The notes beneath the pieces were generated by a model. It had not been told where the DNA came from. It saw only the letters and a program-made list of their open reading frames with translations, and searched no databases. From contig CAJUQJ010000007.1 of NCBI GenBank assembly GCA_910588215.1, positions 62,001 to 126,000 of the forward strand: 64,000 nucleotides of DNA. Direction: 5' to 3'. The number at the start of each line of letters is the position of its first letter. The stretch's first letter is position 1. The stretch comes from an uncultured Lachnospiraceae bacterium. GTDB lineage: Bacteria > Bacillota > Clostridia > Lachnospirales > Lachnospiraceae. This document shows positions 50,776 through 59,979 of the stretch, piece after piece. Position numbers and translations under genes: made by a program.

Positions 50776-52905
50776 TCAGTCTGCCGCCTGGAGGAATATG
50801 CCCAGCTTCTGTCTGACCCCGGCGACGGTAACCCGGTAAACTCCGTAGATAACCATGCTAAGCGCCGCTTCGATTCCCAGGCATGCCCCCAGCGACACGA
50901 TCTCGCTGTACACGAGCTGCCCGTCATTGCCGTACAACAGCAGGATAAAAAACAGGTAGATGGCGACCAGCGCCACCATAGCCGGCACCTTGAAGACACT
51001 GCCGCACTGGCTTCTCACTTCCCTGTCCAGGAAAACGGGAGATGCTCCCAGTTTCTTTAGATCGTCGAAGATGTAGCGGTTGTTTAAGGCGATGGTCTGA
51101 CAGCGGGTATAACAGATGATCAGAACCGTCAGGATGCATACGATGAAAATAAACAGGAACATCATCAAAAATACGGACGAGGACAGCAGGAAATCGTTTA
51201 TGCTTAAAATACGGAACCGGGGTATATATTCCCAGTTCTGGCGAAAGGTGAGGGAATCTGCTTCGGCTGGGTCAATACGCATCATGGGATCGGACGCCTG
51301 CCAGTCTGCGATACCCTGCTCTTCGGCCCTGATGGTGGTGATCCGATCGTGGTATACGGCAGTAAAGCAATTTTCATCAAAGCAGGAAACCATGTGGTGA
51401 AAAAGGGCGTCGGCGAAGGGATAGCTGTCTTTGCCGTCCACATTAAAGGATACGATCCTGCCTTTCCAGTCATCGGTCAGGCCTTCCGAGAGCAGTGCGT
51501 AATCCGTATTGTCCACTACACAATAGCCGCGCATGTCCGTCATCAGGTCGTAATGGAGAAGACCCGCATATTGGGTGGAGATCTGTGTGCGTGTGACCAT
51601 ATTGGTGATGTGTTTCGCGCTGCTGATTATGGAGAGGGCTGTTTCCTCCTGATTGGTGATACACAGGTAAGTGCCGGGGAGGACATCTATATTCTCGCCG
51701 GTGAGCGTGTTCCACGTGTCTTCGGAGATGACTCTTTTTTCTATGCATATGGGGATGTATTCATCATGCCAGTGTTTGCCGTCTTCCTCCATTATGCTGG
51801 AGAAGGCGCCAAATGCCAGCGTGATATAGTCGAATTCGCCCCAGTCTTTTAAGGACAGGCCGTATTCTGTGGCGAGCGTTTCTATGGCCTCCCTGTCAGG
51901 CAAGGTCTGGTCGGCCCGGTAGTGATAGAAATAATCGTAGGGCTGGGCATGATATTCCATGATCGTGCCGATGGACAGGATGGGGACATAGAAGATGCCG
52001 AAACAGGCGCTGGCAATCAGCAGCGTAACGACAATCATATTGTTTACGGTCTGTTTTCCCTGAAATTTCATCATGCTCCGGGCGATGATATTCTTGTAGG
52101 GAGCATGCTTACGGCGTCCAAACCCGTGGACCACGGCATGGAGCATGATCATATAAAGCCCTGCAAATGCCGGCGCATAGAGGAGGTTCATCCAGACAGG
52201 CGGCAGAGCCTGAACCTTATAATAATAGAAAATGGGCGTGCAGTATCCCAGAAGAAGCCCGGCCGCAAGAAGGATACAACCCGCCGGCGCGCACCATTTT
52301 CCGAGCTCCTTTACGGGTTCGTTGATGTGCTCCTCCCGGATGACCTCCATGATATTGGTTCTGCGCAGATAGTGCCAGGCGAGGATACAGGAAAAAGCGG
52401 CCACCGTCAGCAGAAATGCAAAGGAGATCAGCAGGCATACGGGATCAAAGGAAAGTCTCATATCCGAGCTGTCAATGAGGAGCAGCCGGAAGAGCGACCA
52501 GATGATCCAGATAAAAGGAAATCCGGCCAGAATGCCCGCCGTGCAGGAGAAGCCGCTTAAGAACAGAACTTCCCGGAATAAGCCCGGCATCAGCCTCTGC
52601 CTGGAAGCGCCCAGCGCCATCAGGATGCCCAGCTGTCTTGATTTATGCCGGAAAAAGAGGCCGGCGGCATAGATGGCAAACACAACGCAGCCGATCAATG
52701 TCAATATAAAGATAGCATTCATCTGCTTGCGGCTGTCCCCTCCCGGCGGAAAAGTGGTCTGTACCGTCGGCGACAGCATCATGCCCGAGTAGGCGGAAAT
52801 GATCATCAAAGCGGTAAAATTACAGAACAGATACAGATGCGCGTGCTTCCGGTCCGCCCGCTGCAGCCTCTGCTCCATTTTTTTCATGGTTAAAGTCTGT
52901 GACAT
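50776..52905 (-). CDS. FtsX-type ABC transporter permease, BceB-like (module 2)
   Basis: 709 aa. Membrane helices near 27-45, 64-85 (MNAIFILTLIGCVVFAIYAAG), 110-135, 150-175, 205-225 and 240-262; a large extracellular domain of about 260 residues (about 320-580); then four C-terminal helices. FFRHKSRQLGILMALGASRQRL and the MEVIREEHI loop are FtsX features. This order, one long external domain after many helices, is that of BceB-type permeases for antimicrobial peptide sensing and resistance. CGGAGG stands before the ATG. Confidence 0.9.
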   Translation of the reverse strand: MSQTLTMKKMEQRLQRADRKHAHLYLFCNFTALMIISAYSGMMLSPTVQTTFPPGGDSRKQMNAIFILTLIGCVVFAIYAAGLFFRHKSRQLGILMALGASRQRLMPGLFREVLFLSGFSCTAGILAGFPFIWIIWSLFRLLLIDSSDMRLSFDPVCLLISFAFLLTVAAFSCILAWHYLRRTNIMEVIREEHINEPVKELGKWCAPAGCILLAAGLLLGYCTPIFYYYKVQALPPVWMNLLYAPAFAGLYMIMLHAVVHGFGRRKHAPYKNIIARSMMKFQGKQTVNNMIVVTLLIASACFGIFYVPILSIGTIMEYHAQPYDYFYHYRADQTLPDREAIETLATEYGLSLKDWGEFDYITLAFGAFSSIMEEDGKHWHDEYIPICIEKRVISEDTWNTLTGENIDVLPGTYLCITNQEETALSIISSAKHITNMVTRTQISTQYAGLLHYDLMTDMRGYCVVDNTDYALLSEGLTDDWKGRIVSFNVDGKDSYPFADALFHHMVSCFDENCFTAVYHDRITTIRAEEQGIADWQASDPMMRIDPAEADSLTFRQNWEYIPRFRILSINDFLLSSSVFLMMFLFIFIVCILTVLIICYTRCQTIALNNRYIFDDLKKLGASPVFLDREVRSQCGSVFKVPAMVALVAIYLFFILLLYGNDGQLVYSEIVSLGACLGIEAALSMVIYGVYRVTVAGVRQKLGIFLQAAD

Positions 52906-53027
52906 ATCAATACCTCCGAATTATAGTGACAGATTCCCGGAATCTCACACGTGTCTGCCTTTGTGAGCACAAAAAGACTTCGAGGATCTGTAGTGCAAAA
53001 AGAGTTCTCTGTAACGTTGCGGCAGAA

Positions 53028-53765
53028 TCACTGCGTCATTTCCCGGATCGCAATAAGCAGCTGGTCCTGAAACTGTCCGCGCTCACCCTGCCGTTCCAGC
53101 TGGCGGTAGATGGAACCGTCTTTTAGAAGGATTACGCGGTCGCAGAAGGAAGCCGCAAAGCTGTCGTGAGTTACCATAAAGATCGTAGCGTTCATGCGTT
53201 TCTTTACTTCCCCGAAGCTCTCGATCACGGCGCGGCTGGACTTGGAATCCAGATTGCCGGTAGGTTCGTCCGCAAGGATGATCAAGGGATTGTTGATCAG
53301 GCTGCGCGCCACGGCCGCCCGCTGTTTCTCGCCGCCGGAGATCTCGGCCGGGTACTTGGCCGAGATATGCCGGATGCCGAAAAGACCCGTCAGCCTGTCG
53401 GCAAGCTCCTCCGCCTCTCTGGACACTTCGCCCTGTACGATCCGCGGCACCAGAATATTTTCACGGATGGTCAGCCCGTCTAAGAGCATGAAATCCTGAA
53501 AGACAAAACCGAGCTGTGTATTTCGAAAATGTGCCAATTCGGCATCGCCAAGGCCTGCCAAATTGGTGCCGCCGATGGTGATCTCTCCCTTATCGAAGGG
53601 GATATAGCAGGAAATACAGTTGAGAAGGGTGGTCTTCCCCGAGCCGGAAGGCCCCATGACGGCCACGAATTCCCCCTTTTCCACACAGAAATCGACACCG
53701 TTTAACACTTGATATTTGTTCTTTCCCGTCTGATAGGATTTGTATAGATTCTTGACATATAACAT
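53028..53765 (-). CDS. ABC transporter ATP-binding protein (module 2, BceA-like)
   Basis: 245 aa. Walker A GPSGSGKT (38-45), signature SGGEKQRAAVARSL, Walker B IILADEPTGNLDSK, H-loop MVTHDSF. The signature begins ISGGE rather than LSGGQ. The gene precedes the BceB-like permease by 120 bp. Its upstream region faces the LytTR-type regulator gene, with the repeat pair at 53886 between them. Confidence 0.93.
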   Translation of the reverse strand: MLYVKNLYKSYQTGKNKYQVLNGVDFCVEKGEFVAVMGPSGSGKTTLLNCISCYIPFDKGEITIGGTNLAGLGDAELAHFRNTQLGFVFQDFMLLDGLTIRENILVPRIVQGEVSREAEELADRLTGLFGIRHISAKYPAEISGGEKQRAAVARSLINNPLIILADEPTGNLDSKSSRAVIESFGEVKKRMNATIFMVTHDSFAASFCDRVILLKDGSIYRQLERQGERGQFQDQLLIAIREMTQ

Positions 53766-53885
53766 AGTGCTACCTCACTTTCTTTGATTCTGCTAAAAGA
53801 ATAGCACGCGTAATCGAAGTATGGTCCGTAAGGTGTCAATTATGGCGGATCTGATCGTCATTTTTGGAGAGCGGAAGCGGGTTTT

Positions 53886-53918
53886 GTAAAGTTTGGCGGT
53901 ATTCTCCGTAAAGTTTGG
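53886..53918. promoter_or_regulatory. LytTR-type direct repeat GTAAAGTTTGG, 22-bp period
   Basis: GTAAAGTTTGG at 53886-53896 and again, identical, at 53908-53918, with 11 bp between. LytTR regulators (AgrA, ComE, PlnC class) bind pairs of short direct repeats about two helical turns apart. A possible -10 box TAAGAT lies at 53964-53969 with no good -35, as at activated promoters. The LytTR regulator gene starts 190 bp downstream. Confidence 0.7.
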
Positions 53919-54106
53919 AGGAGAGGAAAAGAGTGGGAGTGTACTTTGAGGATTTAGTTATGGTAAGATGTAGACACAGGAAATTGTTCCCCGGGTGATG
54001 CTATATGGCGTGACGAGAACAGGGACTTGCCTGGATGCCGCAAATCCCGGATTGTTACAGAACGATATGTTTGACCGGATCTTCATGGAAGAGGGAGGAG
54101 AATTGC

Positions 54107-54817
54107 ATGTTACGGATCGCGATATGTGATGATGAGGCGGATGCGAGAGACGCGCTGCGTTTTCAGCTGGAAAAGGCACTTATGGAGAAAGAGGAAGAGA
54201 TCGTATATGAGTTTTCCGCCGGAAGTAATGCCGTATCGTGGCTAGGAAAGCATCCGGGGGAGGTGGATTTACTCTTTCTGGATATCGAGATGAAGGGTTT
54301 AAGCGGCATGGAGACGGCAAAGCAGATCAGGACATTTGATGAGCAGATCATGATCGTCTTTCTGACGGGCTACAGCGAGTTTGTATTTGAAGGCTATAGT
54401 GTGGGTGCGCTGGATTACATGATCAAACCGGTCACGGCGCAGAAGCTGGTGGAAGTGCTTCGCCGGGTGCGGATGCGATTGGAACAGAAGGAGGATAAGA
54501 CCTTTTCCTTCAAGAATGCGGACGGAACGTGGCGGTTTCTGCTGCGGGATATCCTCTGTTTCTGTTCCGACAGACGTATAGTCACGCTGGTCACGGAGCA
54601 GGGGGAATACTATTTCTATGCGAAGCTCGACGAGATCGAAGCGCGGCTGGGCGGCCGGTTTGTGCGGATCCATCAACGCTATCTGGTGAATCCGGACTGG
54701 GTGGATCATCTGGGCAGCGATGCGGTCATGTTGGGCGGCCGTCAGTTGCCCTGCAGCAGAAACCACAGAGAAGAGGCTATGAAGAAGATTGCCAGATTCA
54801 TGCTGGGAGGCTGCTGA
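54107..54817 (+). CDS. LytTR-family response regulator (AgrA type)
   Basis: 236 aa. Receiver with D8-D9-E10, phospho-acceptor D59 in LFLDIEMKGLSG, and Lys in DYMIKPV; a LytTR DNA-binding domain from about 135, with FLLRDILCFCSDRRIVTLV, ARLGGRFVRIHQRYLVNPDWV and RQLPCSRNHR. GGGAGGAG fixes ATG 54107. Paired with the GHKL kinase 40 bp downstream; its likely site is the repeat at 53886. These pairs often respond to secreted peptides. Confidence 0.94.
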   Translation: MLRIAICDDEADARDALRFQLEKALMEKEEEIVYEFSAGSNAVSWLGKHPGEVDLLFLDIEMKGLSGMETAKQIRTFDEQIMIVFLTGYSEFVFEGYSVGALDYMIKPVTAQKLVEVLRRVRMRLEQKEDKTFSFKNADGTWRFLLRDILCFCSDRRIVTLVTEQGEYYFYAKLDEIEARLGGRFVRIHQRYLVNPDWVDHLGSDAVMLGGRQLPCSRNHREEAMKKIARFMLGGC

Positions 54818-54857
54818 TCGCAGCACATAAAGAGGGATTGACAAAAAGGAACGGGAA

Positions 54858-56231
54858 ATGATCATAAATTGTTTGTTTATCATAATAAATGGAGCGGCGG
54901 CTTATCTGTTGCTGCAGGGAATGAAGAAATTGATCGCCGTATCGGAAAAGCGGTGGAAGCAGGCTGTCCTGTGGGGAAGCTGCTTGCTGCTGTTGGCGAT
55001 GATTATTTATTTGGGGGACTGGGCAAATATTCTGCCGACAGTTCTTTTCTTTCTGCTTGTGATCAGGGCTGTCTGTGAGGGAAGTATCTGGAAGAAAGCG
55101 GCCATCGGGCTGATGTATTCCAGTACCATTCTGTCTTTTAATGTGCTGCGGGATAATTTTGTCTTAACGACTGACGTCAGGTGGAATCATCCGACAGCAT
55201 GTATGATCATCGAAGGGCTTTTGTCGCTGTCTGTTGCCCTGTGTCTGTATCTGGCGATCGGAAAATATGCGCCGGACAGAGAGTATCATCTTTCCGATAG
55301 TCTGTGGAAACTGCTTTTGCTGCTGAATGCTACACCTTTTGGGATTGTCCTCAGTATAGTTCTGCTGACGACGACGGAGGAGGAAAGAATCTGGATGGAG
55401 ATGCCGTACGGTTTTAAAGGGTACAATATTCTTGTGCTGCTCCTTTTGTCACTGCTGTCTTTCATCGGTCTGTTCCAGGCGGTCATCGTTCTGGCGCGGC
55501 AGCAGCAGTTGGAAGAGCAGAATATGCTGGCAGAGGTGAACCAGAGTTATTATGTGGTCATGGAAGAGCAGCATTTTGCTATACGGCGGCTGAAACATGA
55601 TCTGGCCAATCATCTGGCGGTGGCGGTCACGCTGCCGGAAGCGCAGCGGGAAGCCTATATCAAAAGCCTGATGGAGGACAGCGCATTTAGCCGTTCCCTG
55701 CGGTACTGTGCGGATCCGGTCGTCAATGCGGTTCTTACAGTCAAGGAAGAGCAGATGAAGCGTTTTTCCGTTCGGCTGGAGGTGCAGATCGATATTTTAC
55801 AGGAACTGCCCTTTGAGAAAACGGATATCTGTGCGCTTTTTTCCAATGCGCTGGATAACGCAGTGGAAGCCTGCAGACGCCTTCCTGAGGCACAGAGGTA
55901 TGTACGTGTGAAGAGCCGGGCAAGGAAGGGGTTGTTTTGTCTGGAAGTCACGAACCCGGTGGAAGTTGTGGAGAACCGCCAAAGCCCGCAGACAGGAACG
56001 GCAAGAATTTGTGATGATAATGGAGGAGCGCATGTTTTTGTCGAAGACAGGGTAGAGGGAAGGTGGGAGAGAGGGAAAGACAGGCTGCCGCCGACTACCA
56101 AAGCAGACAAGGAGAATCACGGTTTCGGTTTAAGGAGCATGAAAGAAATTGCGGAGCGCAACCACGGGGCGATGGAGATCAGGGCGGAGGGGGAACGGTT
56201 TGAAGTGTTTCTGTATATGCCGCTTGGATAA
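54858..56231 (+). CDS. GHKL-domain sensor histidine kinase (AgrC type)
   Basis: 457 aa. Six or seven membrane helices in the first 215 residues, no large external domain, a short coiled linker, then the phospho-acceptor in RRLKHDLANHLAV (H of LKHD) and a GHKL ATPase: CALFSNALDNAVEAC as N box and HGFGLRSMK-type GFGLRSMKEI as G box. A 35-residue Gly/Arg-rich insert (near 385-420) is unusual. It would sense a peptide in the membrane as AgrC does; no AgrD-like precursor or AgrB was found nearby. Confidence 0.92.
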   Translation: MIINCLFIIINGAAAYLLLQGMKKLIAVSEKRWKQAVLWGSCLLLLAMIIYLGDWANILPTVLFFLLVIRAVCEGSIWKKAAIGLMYSSTILSFNVLRDNFVLTTDVRWNHPTACMIIEGLLSLSVALCLYLAIGKYAPDREYHLSDSLWKLLLLLNATPFGIVLSIVLLTTTEEERIWMEMPYGFKGYNILVLLLLSLLSFIGLFQAVIVLARQQQLEEQNMLAEVNQSYYVVMEEQHFAIRRLKHDLANHLAVAVTLPEAQREAYIKSLMEDSAFSRSLRYCADPVVNAVLTVKEEQMKRFSVRLEVQIDILQELPFEKTDICALFSNALDNAVEACRRLPEAQRYVRVKSRARKGLFCLEVTNPVEVVENRQSPQTGTARICDDNGGAHVFVEDRVEGRWERGKDRLPPTTKADKENHGFGLRSMKEIAERNHGAMEIRAEGERFEVFLYMPLG

Positions 56232-56363
56232 ATAGTGTACGATTAGCCATTGCTGTCTCCTTCGGGAATCTGATGCATATAAATTTTCTTAATAGTTTCA
56301 CATCATAGAATAAAACAATCTCTATGAACAAAAATAGCAAAAGAAGAAAAAACGTTATTATGA

Positions 56364-56766
56364 TGGGGCAGAAATGCCTTTGACGGTCTGGCGGTTAAAG
56401 TGTCGTTTACAATTGGCTGCTTTCTGCCGGATATCCATAGGATAGAGGAAGAGGCTCCATCAGCAAAAGGGGACCAAGTGTTTTTGCTGTTGAAAAGAAC
56501 TGATCTGCGTAGCACATTGATACTGTTTACGATTTTTATGTTGGGAACCTCTTTTAATTCCACCTTTTTGGAATTCATCTGACACGGCATCTGGGAGGGA
56601 ATTATTATATGATAGGAATTGGGAATGCTCTCCTGGCAGCATCGGAATTTCCTTTTCATATAGGGCCGGGGCGGAGATGGATGAAAAGACTGGGCATTAA
56701 GAGATGCATGGTGGCAGTGATGTTAGTCGGTGCATTTCGATGGTTGCTTGCTTATAAAGTCAGGGA
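56364..56766 (+). pseudogene. Frameshifted remnant of an MFS transporter
   Basis: One frame reads NAFDGLAVKVSFTIGCFLPD, then LLLKRTDLRSTLILFTIFML and NSTFLEFI to a stop at 56581. A second frame picks up directly with HLTRHLGGNYYMIGIGNALL, AASEFPF and MKRLGIKRCMVAVMLVGAFR WLLAY. The order (helix, Tyr/Leu-Thr, GGNxYMIGIGNA, Arg-rich loop, helix) is that of MFS sugar/nucleoside symporters. Only about two to four helices remain. It takes up most of the gap 56232-56931, which otherwise holds a repeat at 56879. Confidence 0.7.
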
Positions 56767-56878
56767 AGAGGGGCGTATCTTAAGCAGAGCAGCTTATATT
56801 ATCACATCTGGGCGTACTGATAAGTTAAAATGTTATTAAGTTCATTCATTATCTGCATCGTTTTTCTAATGGCGTTTA

Positions 56879-56924
56879 TTATGAAAGTCTTCGACTTTCA
56901 TAGCATGGATGGCCATGCGGCCCG
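56879..56924 (-). repeat. AAAGTCGAAGACTTT repeat family, copy 2
   Basis: ATGAAAGTCTTCGACTTTCA hairpin followed by GGATGGCCATGCGGCCCG, the reverse complement of the 14559-14669 copy. It abuts the stop of the LacI gene and could act as its terminator hairpin. Confidence 0.65.
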
Positions 56925-56931
56925 CCCGGGT

Positions 56932-57984
56932 TCAGATTTCCTGGACGCTGTCCCGGCAGACGTGTGTACAGGGAATTAAAATACCGTGTTCCGAGGGAGG
57001 ATTTCCGTGCAGGATATCCAACATAATGTCAGCGGCCTTTCGGCCCATCTCCCAAAGGGGCAGGGATACGGTAGACAGCGCCGGGTGCGTATAGAGAGAA
57101 TGTTCCAGGTTGTCGAAGCCGTGGATAGAAATATCGTCTGGTATGCTCAGATTCCGGTCCAGAGCCGCATTGATAGCGCCATAGGCCATCAGGTCGCTCA
57201 TGGAAAAAAGAGCGGTAGGCGGATCCGGGAGAGAGAGCAGTTCCAGACACTGTTTATAACCGTCCATGTAATGCCAGTTACCTGAGCGCATATATTCGGG
57301 ACGGAATGGAAGATTGTGTTCCATCAATGCATTCTGATAGCCCATGAGGCGTTTGTGAGCAGGAATGGAATCGATGGATCCGCAGATCAGTGCGATTTTG
57401 GTGTGTCCCTTCTTGATCAGCTGCTCTACGGCCAGATGAGCGCCCTGATAGTCATCGTAGTTGACGCAGTAATCCTTGTTCTGCGTATAAGCATAGGTGT
57501 AGACTACAGGAATATCCAATTTAGGGAGAATATGTCCTACGTCACGGGGGTGGACACCTATATAGATCAGGCCGCTGACTCTGGATGCGGTTAGCAGGTT
57601 GACGGCCTTTGTGACACTGTGTTGAAAAGCTTCAGTCTCTTCCAGATCTTTATAGAGAAAAGCTTGTTCGTGTTGGACTCTGTTATTGACGCGCAGGTTG
57701 CATAGATTTACGTTATAATCATTTTTTTCACAAAATTCACACAGTCCATCAATAATATCTCCGGAGGAGAATGCTCTTATGTCCTCCGCTATGATTCCGA
57801 TCACACGGTTCTGGCTTGTTTTCAGGCTCTTCGCAATCGTATTGGGGATATAGTTCAGTTCGTGAATGGCGTTGATCACGCGGGCTGAGGTCTCCGGAGC
57901 TACTTTCTTATTTTGATTTAAAACATTGGAAACGGTACCGATCGAGACACCGGCCAATCTGGCTACGTCATGTATTGTTGTCAT
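56932..57984 (-). CDS. LacI-family transcriptional regulator (sugar locus 2)
   Basis: 350 aa. HTH TIHDVARLAGVSIGTVSNVL with hinge helix (ETSARVINAIHELNYIPN) and a sugar-binding core (GIIAEDIRAFSSGDIIDGLC, LICGSIDSIPAHKRLMGY, MSDLMAYGAINAALDRNLSI, IHGFDNLEHSLYTHPALSTV). Divergent from the solute-binding protein gene with a 400-bp gap that contains a consensus promoter and three AAACGTT-type sites. Predicted repressor of the importer and the large gene at 62 kb. Confidence 0.92.
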   Translation of the reverse strand: MTTIHDVARLAGVSIGTVSNVLNQNKKVAPETSARVINAIHELNYIPNTIAKSLKTSQNRVIGIIAEDIRAFSSGDIIDGLCEFCEKNDYNVNLCNLRVNNRVQHEQAFLYKDLEETEAFQHSVTKAVNLLTASRVSGLIYIGVHPRDVGHILPKLDIPVVYTYAYTQNKDYCVNYDDYQGAHLAVEQLIKKGHTKIALICGSIDSIPAHKRLMGYQNALMEHNLPFRPEYMRSGNWHYMDGYKQCLELLSLPDPPTALFSMSDLMAYGAINAALDRNLSIPDDISIHGFDNLEHSLYTHPALSTVSLPLWEMGRKAADIMLDILHGNPPSEHGILIPCTHVCRDSVQEI

Positions 57985-58011
57985 ATGATTTCTAATCCAT
58001 GCCTTTCCCTT

Positions 58012-58045
58012 AAATTCCCGCGGGCAACGAGTCAGGCAGCCTGTT
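58012..58045 (+). repeat. GCGAGCAACGAGCC repeat family, copy 3 (diverged)
   Basis: AAATTCCCGCGGGCAACGAG then TCAGGCAGCCTGTTG. Shares the first 25 bp with the other copies at lower identity. Confidence 0.45.
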
Positions 58046-58142
58046 GTAGGGTTATTGACTGAACCGCAAGTGTATGTCGTAAAGTATAACGTAGAAATCT
58101 GCTGAATATAGATGCTTTAGCAGATTCTGTATTGCTCTTTAG

Positions 58143-58333
58143 TTAAACGTTATAAAGATAGTATCATAAGTAGAAGGGGAAAACAAGAAAATATGTTGAA
58201 AACTATGAAAAACTTATTGACAAGCACGATGGTAAATGAGTATAATGAACATATAGAAAAACGTTTCAATAAGAAATGAGATAAATATGCCATATAATGG
58301 CATATTATATATAAAATAGATTGAAACGTTTAA
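58143..58333. promoter_or_regulatory. LacI/cre-type operators of sugar locus 2
   Basis: TTAAACGTTATAA (58143-58155), AAAACGTTTCAA (58257-58268) and TTGAAACGTTTAA (58321-58333). The last two are the same word in opposite orientation, 64 bp apart, bracketing the start of transcription expected from the promoter at 58217. The central AACGTT is typical of LacI-family and CcpA sites. Confidence 0.65.
58217..58246 (+). promoter_or_regulatory. Promoter of sugar ABC operon 2
   Basis: TTGACA (58217-58222), 18-bp spacer, TATAAT (58241-58246). Both boxes are consensus; an operator begins about 11 bp after the -10. Confidence 0.88.
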
Positions 58334-58386
58334 AGAAGAGTAATCAGTAGAACAACCGGAAACCAAACACACTATGGAGGAGAGAG

Positions 58387-59979
58387 ATGAGAAAGAAGAG
58401 TAAAGCAATCTTACTTGGTACGGCAATGCTTGCGTCCATGCTCACAGGCTGCGGCGGAGCAGAGGGTGCGGCAGGGCAACCTGCAACTGCAGAAGAGGGG
58501 GAAAGGATGACGTTACAACTGTGGACCAGCAGCCGGGACGCCATCGACCATCCAGATGCCTGGTACATCAAGAAGATCGAAGATGAGTTCGATGTCAATA
58601 TTGAAATGCAATACCGAAATGAGGGAGGTACGGACTATTCGGAGTGGCTGACGCTTTCCCTGGCGGGAGACGACTGCCCGGACTGGTTTCGTGACCAGAC
58701 GGTTTCTACATCAATGCTGAATGATCTGGTGAAACAGGGGCTGGTCGCGAAGCTGGATCCGGAGATGGTGAAGGAGAATATGCCCAACTATATGAAATGG
58801 GCGGAGAAATACAGGGATATCCTGACAGACGATCCGTTGAATCTGTATTCGGTTGACGGGGAAGTGTATGCCATTCCGGATGCGAAGGTGGATCTTGGAC
58901 GTTTCTGTCTGATGGCGTATCGGCAGGATTGGCTGGATCATCTGGGGCTGCAGGCGCCGGAGACATTGGATGAATTCACGGAGGTTATGAAGGCTTTTAC
59001 TTTTAACGATCCGGACGGAAACGGTGTGGACGATACTTACGGTTATATCGGCATTACCGGCAATGCTGACTGGGCATTCAGCCCGATTTTCGCGGCCTTC
59101 GGAACTTATCCGGGGATCTGGTATGCGAAGGAGGACGGCACCATCACAAGAGGCGAGATTGAGCCGGGAACCAAAGAGGCTTTGAAGTATATCAAAGAGT
59201 TGTATGATATGGGTGTGATCGATCCGGAGTGGATGACCATTGACTTTGAAGGGGCGAAGAACAAAGTAGTCAGTTCCGTGGTAGGATGCAGCTGGCAGAA
59301 CTGGTTGTCCATTCTTACGCCGGACGGTTGGTGGAGTGCATTGCAGGAAGCGGAGCCCGGAGCATCTTGGAGTGTTGCGACTGGTATGGAAGGGGCGGAC
59401 GGACAGAAAGGCATCATGCAGTTCAACCCTCTTGCCGGCGTAGGGATCGTATTTGGCAAACATATGGAAGAGCAGCCGGAGAAAATGGCGAAATATTTGC
59501 AGGTATTTGATGCCATTGCAGGAGACCCGTCCTGGCATGAAGCGGAAATCTGGGGAATGGAAGGCGAGACCTTTACGAAGGACGAAAACGGAGAACGGAG
59601 TTATACGAAGAACTATGCCACAGAAGATGCAAGGATGCAGTATGGTATTGGGGACGCTTACAGATTCCCGTCTTTGGAGCAGTTCCAGTATGATCCGGAT
59701 CTGCATGACGAGATGGATTACACGGCACAAGTTAATGCCGTCAGGAAAGAAACACTGGATATGATCGAAGGAAAATATGATGTTCTGGGCAGTTATTATC
59801 TTCCTGTCTGGAGTGAAGTCAGCCCGGAACTGCCTGATATGAACGTGGTGTTTGCCGAGATGATCACCGGTGAGAGAGATATAGAGGAGTTTGATGCCGT
59901 TGTAGCGGAATGGAAAGAGAAGGGCGGCGCGGACGCCCTGGTTGAAGCACAGCAGATTTATGATAAGCATTTCAAATAA
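58387..59979 (+). CDS. Sugar-binding lipoprotein of ABC operon 2
   Basis: 530 aa. Signal peptide with lipobox LTGC (Cys 22), then a short Ala/Gly linker and a family 1 solute-binding fold: DAWYIKKIEDEFDVNIEMQY, LGRFCLMAYRQDWLDHLGLQ, FNDPDGNGVDDTYGYIG (an EF-hand-like calcium loop, D-x-D-x-N-x-x-D), PGTKEALKYIKELYDMGVID. No G tract, unlike its counterpart in locus 1. GGAGGAGAG precedes the ATG. Confidence 0.92.
   Translation: MRKKSKAILLGTAMLASMLTGCGGAEGAAGQPATAEEGERMTLQLWTSSRDAIDHPDAWYIKKIEDEFDVNIEMQYRNEGGTDYSEWLTLSLAGDDCPDWFRDQTVSTSMLNDLVKQGLVAKLDPEMVKENMPNYMKWAEKYRDILTDDPLNLYSVDGEVYAIPDAKVDLGRFCLMAYRQDWLDHLGLQAPETLDEFTEVMKAFTFNDPDGNGVDDTYGYIGITGNADWAFSPIFAAFGTYPGIWYAKEDGTITRGEIEPGTKEALKYIKELYDMGVIDPEWMTIDFEGAKNKVVSSVVGCSWQNWLSILTPDGWWSALQEAEPGASWSVATGMEGADGQKGIMQFNPLAGVGIVFGKHMEEQPEKMAKYLQVFDAIAGDPSWHEAEIWGMEGETFTKDENGERSYTKNYATEDARMQYGIGDAYRFPSLEQFQYDPDLHDEMDYTAQVNAVRKETLDMIEGKYDVLGSYYLPVWSEVSPELPDMNVVFAEMITGERDIEEFDAVVAEWKEKGGADALVEAQQIYDKHFK

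Noticed and set aside
54858..56931. AgrD/AgrB-like peptide and processing genes beside the AgrC-type kinase
   Set aside because: The downstream region contains only an MFS remnant and a repeat; no small peptide gene with a ribosome site and a Cys core was found.
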